NCBI GenBank assembly: GCA_039654915.1 | Contig: CM077594.1 | Coordinates: 19,157,001-19,221,000, forward strand | Direction: 5' to 3' | From: Aquilaria yunnanensis | Taxonomy: Eukaryota; Streptophyta; Magnoliopsida; Malvales; Thymelaeaceae | DNA length: 64,000 bases | Shown here: positions 20,821 to 31,099 of the stretch, in pieces | Layout: each line of letters opens with the position of its first letter | Position numbering within the stretch: position 1 is the first letter of the stretch | Notes under the pieces: model-generated | Database searches by the model: none | Told to the model about the DNA's origin: nothing | What the model saw: only the letters and a program-made list of their open reading frames with translations | Translations under genes and position numbers: made by a program

Positions 20821-21624
20821 TTGAGACAGCCTCGCGAGGGAGAGCCTCTCGTATTATACCTCGCCATCATAGAAAAAGCAGTAAGCTCGGTCCTCGTGAA
20901 AGAGGAAGGGCCGAAGCAATGGCCGGTCTATTATGTAAGCAAGTCCCTGCACGGCGCCGAAGTCAGGTATCCTTTGCTGCAAAAAGCTATATATGCTTTG
21001 GTGCTAGCAGGAAGGAGGTTGCGACCATATTTTCAGGCTCACCCTATCATCGCCCAAAGCAGTCTACCACTGCGGGATGTCATGAGAAAAGTTGATCATT
21101 CAGGAAGGCTCTCCAAATGGTGCATAGAGCTTGGCGAACATGACATTACTTATGAACCTCAGAAAGCCATAAAAGCTCAGGCCCTGGCAGACTTCATTGC
21201 CGAAGTGCCCATCGCCGAGGACAGCCATCCGGATCCCAGCGAAGGTGAGCCAGAATGGACTCTGTATGTTGACGGAGCCTCGGGGTCCGTACACCAGGGC
21301 GCTGGGGTAATTATCAGAGGTCCCGAAGGTCTAGAAGTAATGAAGGCCATCAAGTTCAGCTTCAACGTCACCAACAATGTGGCCGAATATGAAGCTCTCA
21401 TAGCAGGATTGCGCCTAGCCAGAAAAATTGGTGTAAGAAACTTAAAAGCCCACAGCGATTCCCAGCTGGTAGTTCGGCAACCAGCAGGGGATTATGGGGC
21501 GAAGGACTCGACCTTGGCAAAATACCATGAGCTGGTAGCAGGGCTCATTCGAGAGTTCGACACCGTACGAATCAAAAACGTACCTCGACAAGATAACGCC
21601 GAAGCAGACTGCTTGGCGAAATAA
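20821..21624 (+). pseudogene. pol: Tat-3 dual RNase H region (267 codons open)
   Basis: Gypsy RNase H (VLYLAIIEKAVSSVLVKEEG, VYYVSKSLHGAEVRYPLLQK) then plant-type RNase H (LYVDGASGSVHQGAGVII, NNVAEYEALIAGLRLARKIG, KAHSDSQLVVRQ, DNAEADCLAK). Open until a TAA at 21622-21624, which coincides with the TAA at 4104 of Tat-1 and is a TCA codon in Tat-2. Confidence 0.9.
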
Positions 21625-22929
21625 AAAACATGCACCGAAGTGCTAAATCAACCGAGCATCGCAGTGCTGAGCATAGTAACTTTGGGAAGAGGCTGGAAAT
21701 ACCCAATAAAAAGATATCTCGCAACCAATGCGCTCCCCGAAGAACCCCACGAAGGTGCAAAAGTTCGAAGACGCTTCGGTCGATTTTTCCTGATTGGCGA
21801 AGAATTATATCGACAGGGATATGCAAATCTATTGCAGAGGTGTGTTGACGAAGAGGATACTGAAATGAGCCTCGAAGAAGTTCACGAAGGCGCTTGTGGT
21901 TCGCACGTTTGAACTGACGCCCTCGCAGCAGTAATACTTCGGCAAGGATACTTTTGGCCTACTCTAAGAAAGGACGCTAGGCAATTTGTCTGGAAATGTG
22001 GTAATTGCCAAAGACACGCAAGTATCCAGAGGACACCCTCGGAAATGGTAACTTCAGCTGACTATCCCTAGCCCTTCGCAGTTTGGGGCATAGACCTCAT
22101 TGGGCCACTCCCAACAGCGCCTGGAGGCGTAAAGTTCTGCGTAGTTGCAGTAGACTATTTATCTAAATGGGTCGAGGCGGAACCTTTGGCGACTATCTCG
22201 ACAAAAGATATGCGAAAGTTCGTATGGAAGAACATTGTATGCAGATTTGGCATACCGAGGGTACTAGTAGCCGATAATGGGTCCCAGTTTACAGACAAAG
22301 GATTCCAAGAATTTATCAACAACCTCGGAATAAAAATGTACTTCGCTCTAGTAGCTCACCCCCAAAGCAATGGGCAAGTAGAAATATCCAACAGGACTAT
22401 CAAAGATGGTCTGAAAAAGAGACTGGGGGAAGCAAAAGGGAAATGGCCGGGAGAGCTCCTAAGTGTGTTATGGAGCTACCGAACAACACCCCGAAGAGCC
22501 ACAGGGGAAACACCTTTTTCACTTGTTTTCGGTACAGAGGCTATCATCCCAGTCGAGGTAGTGCAGCCATCGGTGCGAGTGCAAGTGTTCAACGAAAGGG
22601 GAAATGACCTCGGCTTGAGAACCAAGCTTGACCTCGTCGGCGAACACAGAGAAGTAGCCGAGCTGAGGAGAAAAGCTTTTCAGCAAAGAGTGGCCGCGGC
22701 TATAAACTTGCGCGCCAGGCCAAAAGGAATAAAGAAAGGAGACCTCATTCTCCGAAAGGCTGAATTTGGACCCCGAAGGCCATCCCACGGGGTACTTCGT
22801 GCAAATTGGGAAGGACCTTATCTGGTACTTGGCGAAGTGAGAAAAGGGGTTTACAAGCTCGGCGATGCCGGAGGCATAGAGTTAAAAAATACATGGCATT
22901 CGGACGCCTTGAGAAAATTCTATGCTTAA
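21625..22929 (+). pseudogene. pol: Tat-3 integrase, broken in N-terminal half
   Basis: TGA near 21911 at the zinc-binding histidine region and TAG near 22069 (TGG in kin) just before VWGIDLIGPLPTAPGG. From 22186 to the end (247 codons) the frame is open. It carries VADNGSQFTDKGFQEF, HPQSNGQVEISNRT and the C-terminal domain ending NTWHSDALRKFYA. Confidence 0.9.
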
Positions 22930-23353
22930 GATTTCGGTGAGAAGATTGTATTGTACAGAAAAATTTCTAAGTACAAAAGTTCCTTAGCCAAAAATCTTGA
23001 GCATGAGTTATACAAGTCTGAATTTCGCGAAGGTGACCGCTGACATAAGCGAAGATATGATTTTCCGAAGTCTCTTGAGCAAACGTGTTCGGAACAATGG
23101 GAAATGAAAAATCTCACAAAAGACTTAGCCAAAATTCTTGAGCGTAAGTTGTACAAATCAGAATTTCGTGAAGAAGATCGCCGTATTTTCCGAAGTCTCT
23201 TGAGCGAACATGTTCGGGACAATGGAAAATGAAAAATCTTACAAAAAGACTTAGCCAAAATTTCTAAGAAAGAGTCTTTATTGAGATGGATCCGCTTACA
23301 AAGAAGAAAGCTCGCCAAAAGAAGAAAAAGAAGGCAAAGGACCCTAAAACAAA
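22930..23353. repeat. Tat-3 intergenic spacer with palindromic boxes
   Basis: Two copies of TTTTCCGAAGTCTCTTGAGC followed by a box: 23080-23091 (CAAACGTGTTCG) and 23205-23216 (CGAACATGTTCG, perfect palindrome). Copies are about 125 bp apart, each preceded by CTTAGCCAAAAT-like sequence. Confidence 0.78.
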
Positions 23354-25764
23354 CTAAGGAATCTCGGCGTCTTGGGAGCCACCAGCTCCTGCGTCCTTTT
23401 CCACCACCTTCGACACCGGGAAAGAAAGGGGCAAGTTCAGGTGCTCGATTTTTGACCAAGACCACCGAGGCCCCTCGGGAATGTTTAGGGCCTCCAAGAA
23501 AAAGAGGTCCAGATCTGGGAACCTCTGAAGCACTTGGTGACGAATGAGGCAGAAGCCGTCTTGAAAACAGACCTTGGTCATTTCGTCGGCTTTCTTCTTC
23601 TCGACCGCCAGGTCATCACGTTCCCTCTCCAGATCGACAATCTCCTTCCTCAGTGCCTTCGTCTTCTTCTTCTTTGGCTCCTTCTTTAAAGACTCGACCT
23701 CGGCCTGGAGCTCGGCCTTCTCGGCAAGCACCTTCGCCAAGAGAGCCTCAGAATCTGACTTCTCCTTTTGATATGACTCGTTCGCCGAGGTCAGCTCCGC
23801 CACCTTGGCACCGAGGTCAGAGATCTTCTGAGAGGAGTCCTTCAAAAGTTCCTCCTTCTCCTTCGTGAACTCCTCCCGAATGGCAGCGACCTCCATCTTC
23901 GCAGCTTGAGCCATCTCCGTGTTCTTGGCGGCCAATTCAGAGCACTTGGCCTTAGATTTTTCTATGAGATCTAAGGCCGAGACTCGAAATGCCGCTTCCT
24001 TCGCCACCCGGACCCTGAGGAGGCCGGTGTACCCCAGCAGCTACAAAGAAGTAAGAGCAAAAGTTAGTAAGGCAAAAAGTGGGCCAAACACTTAGAAGAA
24101 ATCAAAGGGAAACAAAACGAAGGCCTGAAGTATACCTGGGCAGCGTGCTCGGAAACCTTGGCAGCGAGGGACTCATCGCTCAGGCACGCTTCAGAAACGA
24201 CCTTGAAGGAGGCCTCAGTGAGGATCTCCCTCGAGATTTGGTTGGCCATGTACGGGCAGTTGCCGGAGTACAAGTTTATGTCCTCTGTAAACGACCAAAA
24301 GGGCTCCCGCGGGATCTTCCCCTTCGGGACATGGGCATCCCGAAGAGCCCATTTTCGGGCGTGCTCGGCTACCCAATTCAGGTATAGCAGCTCCACTGCA
24401 CGGCAAAGTAAGAAATTTATCAAGACAAGGAACCCTTAAAGAAATAAAGGTACCACAACTTGTCTAAGAAAACGAACCTGACGGCACCTCCGCGACGTCA
24501 TCATCGGAGACCCGGACCTCCTCAGTAGGAATCTCCTTACCTTTACTCTTACGACGCTCCTCGACAGAAGGGACTTCCACCAAGGCATCCAGACGAGCCG
24601 CCAAGGAAGAGGGACTCCGAGGAGGGGCAGCAGCGGCAACCTCGGCCGGCGAAACAGCAACAGCAGCATCCGACTCTTCGCGCGCCTCCTCGGGAATTTC
24701 CGCCTAAGGAGGAGGCACGTCTTTCTTTGCTCGTTTGGCCACAGATGGCCCAGCCCCAGATGATTTCTGCCTTCGGGAGACGGCCTTCTTCGTCTGCTCA
24801 CCCTTCTCGGCTTGACCGAGGAAAAGGGACTTGTAGAAGGCAGCGGAGTCGTCACCCATCTCTGAAAAAGAAAGAAAACATCAGTGTGAGTCCAAGGTAA
24901 AACTATAACAAAAGAATCCTAAGATAACTCACTCTCAAAAAAGTACTCATAAGTGACTTCCTCCCTAAGGAGTTGCAGCAACCAAGAGTCTTTCCCAGAG
25001 ATAGCAGGAGCCGGCATCCCGAGGTCCGTCTTGTGCTCCTTCACCACCCCTAGTTCCCGAAGAACCTCCTCGGTTATCAGTTTCCAATTGATGGGGAAGG
25101 GGTAAAAGGGGCGCGAAGGGACCTTGGAATCCCAGTCGGAGACTGCTCGGATCCGTTTGTCGAAGTCAGCGAATATGGGTGCCAACTCAGGAGTCAGCGT
25201 TATCCTCGGATCAACGACGTCCATCTTCAGCCTTCCTCGAGCCCACTTGGTTGGGACGTGCGACCAGGCCTCCTCCATCTTCAGAAAGAAAAACTTTTGT
25301 TGCCACCCTCACCAGTTGTCCTTGGTGGCAAAGGTGAACATATACTTTTTGCTCCTTGATCCCCGAGGTAGCATGAAGTAAAAGCCACCCTTCGGGACCA
25401 CAAAGAGCTTATAGTACTGCATGAAAAGAATAAAGTTGGGCTCTATTTTGAAAACGCCACACATACAGAGGAAGGCATTGAAGTAGCAGTACGAGTTCGG
25501 TGGAAGCTGATTTATGGCAATGCCATGGAATTGGCAAAAGTCGCAAATCATTTTCGGAGGAGGGTACCGAAGTCCGGCCTTCAGTTGGGCTCAGAAAATG
25601 GTAACCTCGTTGCCACGGTTCGAAAAGCTAAAATGGTCAGAGTGTGGCAACCTTGTAATGGCATACAAGGGAAGAAAGAATTTGGTCTTCCATCTTTTTA
25701 ATTTTTTAGAAGTGGTGCAGTAAGGGTGAGACAAAAGAGGTTGCCAGCTCTCGGGAATAGGCAT
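23354..25764 (-). pseudogene. Tat-3 antisense gene (aORF), broken
   Basis: Exons on the minus strand: 25764-24933 (832 nt), 24861-24478 (384), 24395-24136 (260) and 24040-23354 (687). Introns of 71, 82 and 95 nt have GT...AG ends. Exon 1 starts MPIPESWQPLLSHPYC. Stops: TGA 25593-25591 (CGA in kin), TGA 25311-25309 (CGA in kin) and TAG 24706-24704. Exons 3-4 are open, ending GGSQDAEIP with the coiled coil KKKTKALRKEIVDLERERDD. Exon lengths 832 and 260 match Tat-1 and Tat-2 exactly, which is why I trust the splice model. Confidence 0.82.
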
Positions 25765-26005
25765 GGTCGGCTGAAAAGCGATTTTAGAAAAAGGCCAAAA
25801 ATGACTTCGGGAAAGCTTAAAAAGCAAAAGACTTTGGAAGTTAAAACCCACCAAATGTTTTGCTAAAATCTGGATTTGAAGACGCCGTTGCGAAAGGTTG
25901 CCGGAAAACACTCCGTCAAAGAGGATCGCCGTAAAAAGCAGGAGAAAACGTGAAAGCAGTTGAAAGCAAAAGCAGAAACAAAAGGAGGTTATGACGGAAC
26001 AGAGG

Positions 26006-26013
26006 TATATATA
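26006..26013 (-). promoter_or_regulatory. TATA box of Tat-3 aORF
   Basis: TATATATA in the context GGCCTATATATACC on the minus strand, 242 bp upstream of the aORF ATG at 25764. Equivalent to the boxes in Tat-1 and Tat-2. Confidence 0.62.
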
Positions 26014-26434
26014 GGCCGAGGAGGGTAGGCGAACCGGCGTCATAAAGTACTCCACAAAGGCGAACAGTCGCCATAACTGCTCATTGCGCGTGAAAAGGCG
26101 CGCCTACTGCATCTGACGAAGTCCCCGCCAGTAATAAGCTGGCAGGTGTCAGCCATCGCGCCGAAAGAGGGATACACTTTCTGACACCCCTAGACCCTAG
26201 GCGCGCCGCTCCAGACTGACACGCCTGGTTACAAGACGCGACGTTACGCAGCCCTGCAAAAAGAGAGAAGTGGGTGACCTCGAAGACACCAAAGGACGGG
26301 CTATAACCGAACAGCCCATGTCTTCGGACAAAAGGTACATCTTCGAGACAGGTATTACACTCGAGGTCCCGAAGGACGCCCTCCGAAAGTCGACAAACCG
26401 AAGTTCCCACTGTGGCTTTTCGGTGGGGGGCCTG
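26014..26434 (+). other. Tat-3 3' untranslated region and polypurine tract
   Basis: Homologous to 19152-19498 of Tat-1. Ends with a purine tract TCGGTGGGGGGCCTG at 26420-26434, a variant of the tract in the other copies. No ORF. Confidence 0.82.
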
Positions 26435-27302
26435 TGATAACCAAAGGGCTATCGCCTTTCTTAGTACATACTTCCTGACGAAAACATGGTCGGGAAGCCT
26501 GGCATCATCCAAAAAAGGCCCTATCACTGACCTCGGAAGGAGCGAAGTCAGATACCACGAAGTTGGGACTTCGGCTAATATGCTAGGCGTTTCAAAGGTA
26601 TCACCGGCTCCCTCGGGGGACCAAGTGGATCGCCTTCGGGGATAAAGAACCAGCTATTGCAAGCAAAAGAGAACTTCCCCAAAGGCGGAACCCTCAAACC
26701 AGGGGACTTCCCGAACTACAAGCATAACTACCGAAGAAGGTCATCCGTACCAAAGAACGACCTCGCCCAGAGGACCTCGGGAGTACGACATGAGCATTTA
26801 AGGAGCCTCTGACATGTCGCCCACAGGCGTTACACGCCGCCCCAAACAGCGGTTTGACACGTCGACGCCGTCCAGATCATGTCACAACCTGTCTCGGCTC
26901 AAGGCTCAAGGAGCCTGCAAACTGCTACTTGTCCCTTACGCCCGGAAACACAGAGAACATCCGACCGAACACGTGTCATGATTTGAATGGGCTGGGAACT
27001 CCTATAAATACCAGGGAACAAGCCCTGGCAAAAGGATCCCCCAATCCGACCCTCTCCCCTTGAGAAAATACAAACAGGCAAGGTCACTAAACCTCTTAGT
27101 GCTCCCCTTCTTTTGCCTATCAGGACACTGACTTGGGCGTCGGAAGCTCCTCCCAGGAAAAAGATCCCGGGGAACTCCTAACCCTTTTTTATGAGTTTTA
27201 CAGGCACACCCCCCTGGGAAATCTAGGTTCCAGACGTTCTCCCTCTCAGGAAGTCCCTCCCGAAGTCACGATGTCTTCCAACGAAGATGCCGCTGGGCAT
27301 CA
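26435..27302 (+). repeat. 3' LTR of Tat-3
   Basis: 868 bp, starts TGATAACCAAAGGGCTATCG and ends GGGCATCA. It is about 118 bp longer than the LTRs of Tat-1 and Tat-2; the extra length appears to lie in U3 (about 26460-26620). TATAAATA at 27003-27010. The next five bases, ATTTC, are the predicted target duplication. Confidence 0.92.
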
Positions 27303-27425
27303 ATTTCTAAGGCCATGATCAAGGTGTTTTGACCATCATACTTTCATTTTTTTTGTTGTTGATAAAAACAACTATTTTTATTAATCAAATTCATGTGTTT
27401 CTGAGTTGGTAGGTTATAATATGTT
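27303..27425. other. AT-rich flank after the Tat nest
   Basis: The composition drops sharply to AT-rich at 27303. No gene or repeat recognised. Confidence 0.5.
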
Positions 27426-27780
27426 TGATAAGTGCCAATTTTTATGGTCAAATTTGTTAATGTTTTGTCAACTTTAACTGTCTTTTCTTACATCATCACT
27501 CTGGCTATTTACAAATGCTTACTTTGTTCCCTCATTTTGTAAGTTAGAGGAGAAGACCGAAGCATCAGATAGGAGTCAAAATGGGCAAAAGAAGAAACAA
27601 AGTTGGAACTTGCAACAACAACATGCTTAGCTGGGCTGCAGTGCCATAATGTTAGCTTGTTGTTTCTTTTTTAGTCTTGGGCGCTGTAACGCTAGGTGCC
27701 ACCACTGCATAGGAGCTTACGTCCTAGGAATTGCAGCGCCAATTCCACCAACTCGATAACTTCTCCAACAAATAGGAAAA
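27426..27780 (+). repeat. Athila-type LTR fragment
   Basis: Starts TGATAAGTGCC. For about 150 bp it aligns with the first part of the minus-strand Athila LTR that begins at 49052: both share TTTGATAAxTG, TGGTCAAA, a GTCAACTTT-like phrase and CATTTTGTAAGTTAGAG-like phrases. Further on, GGGCGCTG, CGCTAGGTGCC and CAGCGCC (27676-27750) correspond in position to the GCGCC-rich block of that LTR. No Athila-like 3' LTR end or internal region follows, so it is a truncated or solo remnant. The end is approximate. Confidence 0.6.
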
Positions 27781-28113
27781 TCAAATTAATAGTCTTAATT
27801 CATTAGCTAACTAAGTTAAGTAATGAAAATCATAGGAAGTGTGCTTTCATTAATTTGACAAAGATCCACACTTGCATTGCTTTGTTTACCTCATTATCTA
27901 GCATCAATTCAAGTAGTTTAATTTAGTCTCATTAGTCTTAGTTAAGCAATCTACCAATATTTATTTATTTGGCTAAAGTAGGTCTCAAGGAAGTTGTATT
28001 TGTTAAACTATGCATTCAATCCTCATGAGAATGATGCTTACTTACCCTTTTTATATGCATCTCATACATTTATGGATTAAGATCTTAAAAGATTCGTAAC
28101 AATGTTTATTTGA
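27781..28113. other. AT-rich spacer, nothing recognised
   Basis: May still belong to the Athila LTR remnant, but I cannot align it by eye. No ORF of note. Confidence 0.4.
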
Positions 28114-28115
28114 TA

Positions 28116-28407
28116 CTCCCGCCATCCTAATTTAGATGAAATGTATTCATTTTTGGGATGTCCCAAAAGGTTGAAACGTTTCCTCTTTTGAAAAATTTTA
28201 AATAGTTAAATTATCCTTTTACACAAAACCCAATAATGACTTTTTTTTTAATCTCCACTCAATCTTTCACTGTACAAAACCCAAAAAAGAATCTTTTCTT
28301 TTTTAATCATTATTTAAACTTTCACTACATAAAAAAATAACACAAATTACATACACTTTAATCTCCGTGCCAAAAGAAACGTTTCAAGTAAATTAGGATA
28401 GAGGGAG
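28116..28407. mobile_element. Stowaway-like MITE (292 bp)
   Basis: Terminal inverted repeats CTCCCGCCATCCTAATTTA (left) and TAAATTAGGATAGAGGGAG (right), flanked by TA on both sides (28114-28115 and 28408-28409). Inner arms GAAACGTTTC also pair. AT-rich, no coding capacity. TA duplication and CTCCCTC-type ends are those of Tc1/mariner-derived Stowaway MITEs. Confidence 0.85.
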
Positions 28408-28435
28408 TATATGTCAGGGTTAAGGGTTCCCTAGC

Positions 28436-30940
28436 TGTTATCACATCCAAAAAATTGAAAAATGACAGTATAAATGCATAATGGTTATAAAGCATTATAT
28501 AGCATAATTTTTACCATATTGAATGAACTGTGAGGGGTAAAGTGTATAATTTATGCCTTCTTAAAAGATCCAGGCAACGGTTACTTGACCCTCAAGAAAA
28601 TCCTAAAGGATTGCATGGTTTACAAGTAACTTATGGATTTTATTATAAGGTTACAAGACTTGGGTACTCAATTGAACAACATTAAAAGACTTGGATACTC
28701 AATTGGACGAATTCTAAAACAGAGCTTTTGGAAGGATTCAAATGGTATGGAAGCAATTTTTGGGGACTACATTGCGTAAAGGAAGCAAAGGCCAATTGTT
28801 CAAGAACTTAAGGCAACTAGGTTCACAAGTTTCCACAAAATAACTTAATGATGGAATGATCTTTGAAAAAGGTCAAATAAGATCATTTTCATCATTATCC
28901 TAGCCTTCCATGGCTGGTTATTAAGGTAAAAAAAGTAGGTTAAAGATTAGCAAAAAATTCCTTGCTTAAGACATACTTATAATGACCTAAGTAAGGGTTA
29001 AGGTTAAACTAAACAACTCAAGGAAATATATAGACTTTTACTCATTTCCTTGCCATTTTTGGCCTTAAACAGGAACCATTCTTCCTTAGTTCCTCTATAA
29101 GCTTTCATAGCCACCATAGCTCAAACTCTTAAGAGAAAGCAAAAGAAGGCAATTAGATTCAACAAGAGAGAGAAGAACCCTAGTTTTCGGATTTATTGAG
29201 ATTCTCTTGGAATTTTCGGCCTTCACAGCCTAGGTAAGCATTTTATCTTCATATTTCATGGTTTCTTACTATCCTAAGATGATAATCAAGCATCCATGAT
29301 GCTAAGACTAAGCTTAGAAGAGAGCTTATAGCTCGATAACCAAGTTTAAGTTAAGGGGGAAAGTGCGCCCAAGGTTTTGGCTTTACTGTTTTTTTGCACA
29401 AAGATGACAACATTTACAAGGGTTTATGGAACCCAAGTAAGTACTAACTAAGATCAATTAACGCCCTAAGACCAAGCGCTAGCTTGAGGAGGGCTTCCAT
29501 ATTGATAACATAATATTTATTTGATTGTTTATGAACTAACCCTAATAATGTATTACTGCCAGCATTGCATTTGTTTGTTGCTGTGTTTGTTGTGCATTTG
29601 GATGGATATATTCATGTATATGTGTTTTTTTTGTTTTAGTGTCTTTGGATTTCAGGTTTGTAGTTGGAAAACCAAGTTCTTAATGATAAGCCCTTACTAA
29701 GTTTCTTCAAAGAGACTTATCCCCTTTATGTCCATTTTTAGGAACACCTGAAAGAGATTATTCAAACTAATAGCTATCATTTGAATTTTTCTATTTCAGG
29801 TACATTAGCTCTAGTATGTTTAGTTGTAAACTGAATATTTTAATTATTTTTAGAGCACATTAGCTACTTTTAGTAATGGTACTTTCTGCCTTACACAGCA
29901 GCTAGTTTCTTCAAGTTTTTGGAGTGCTGAGTGCTTTTGAAGTCCTCCAAGAGGTTTAGTGTACATATCAACTAAGTTATTACCATGTATGTAGTGCATG
30001 AATGTATCTAAATGAACTACATATGTTATATGTGTAGTGTGAGAATGATATATGGATCAATGGAGTGTAGTTTGAAGTATTTGTGTAATTCTATCCATAT
30101 TGGTTCTTATGGGCTGTTTTGAAGAGTATGGTGTTTCATCCATATGTAATGACTTAAAATTTAGGAGAATGGCTTCCCCATATGTCTAAGACATGAATGG
30201 AACTGCCCATGTTGGCTTTGCACATGGAAATAAAATGTATGAAATTTATGAAATTTTGTATGGGCATATTGGTCCTTAGTTGTTCAAATTTAGCACTCTA
30301 TACTCCAACTGCCATAACTTGCTGTACATAATGGGTTTGGATATTAAATTTTGGGCAAGCTTATAAAACTTCAAGATGAAGGATTTGGATTTTGAATTAC
30401 TACATTTGGTGCTCTGTAGCCAGAGTTATGGGCTGTCAAATTTGGCTGATTTTGCTAGGTATAGTTCATATGGTCAATTCTACCTAGTTAAGTGTAAAAT
30501 CCATAATGGTAATCCTAGATGGATTTAATGTCCTCAACCTATTTCCCTATGAATTTTTAAGTGTATTAAAAGGTTTAAAATCCTTAAGGAATAGGAGGAC
30601 ACAGATAAAATTTGAGTTGGACATGGTGTGAAAGTTTAGGCACATGAATGAGCACCAAAGTGCACCAAGTGTGCATGTAATTGTGCATATGCGTGAAATT
30701 TTACATGAGTGCCATATTGACTTGGGATAAGATTTTGATCATTTTCTACACTTCTTATTAAACTTGTGTGTGAATATGTGTATGATGTTTAAACCAACAT
30801 ATACATCTTTGAATAAAGACTAAGAGGGCCACTTGGGTAAATATAGTGTGCTTATTCTGCTTAGCCTACAGGACATGTAATGTCTGGGACAAGAGCTTAC
30901 TAAATCTAATCACAATGTTTAAATACTCAGAATAGTAACA
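28436..30940 (+). repeat. 5' LTR of the Tekay-type element
   Basis: 2505 bp from TGTTATCACATCC to GTAACA. Matches 39994-42488 along its length: for example GTATAAATGCATAATGGTTA in both, and the CCTAGGTAAG intron-like boundary near 29230 and 40765. Spliced leaders are common in such LTRs but not proven here. Confidence 0.9.
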
Positions 30941-30945
30941 AAAGT

Positions 30946-30958
30946 TGTTATTAAAGCC
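30946..30958 (+). other. Degenerate tRNA-iMet primer-binding site
   Basis: TGTTATTAAAGCC agrees at 10 of 13 positions with the usual chromovirus initiator-methionine site TGGTATCAGAGCC. It lies 6 bp after the LTR, where it should be. Confidence 0.65.
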
Positions 30959-31099
30959 TGGTTTGAATTGGAGTTTCATATAGTTGCATCATACATGAAC
31001 ATAGTTACATACATAGAATTTAGTGGGGTCAACTGCTAGTATCAAGTACCTAATGTACAGTTTATATATTTTTTCTTTTATTTATCATGAAATAAGAAG

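Larger units (their letters stand above)
20249..27302 (+). mobile_element. Tat-3: 3' half of a Tat-lineage element that hosts Tat-1
   Basis: Begins abruptly in the RT domain (codons equivalent to DPEDEEKTAF of Tat-1 at 2716) right after the Tat-1 LTR. It runs through RNase H, integrase, spacer, antisense gene, polypurine tract and 3' LTR. Its 5' half should lie upstream of the window. The five bases after the Tat-1 LTR are GACCC, the predicted target duplication. Pol has at least six stops and a 13-bp deletion. Confidence 0.92.

Noticed and set aside
20249..27302. Tat-3 as a 3' continuation of Tat-1 rather than a separate copy
   Set aside because: Tat-1 already has its own complete RT to integrase (2478-5410), aORF and 3' LTR; Tat-3 has a second set.
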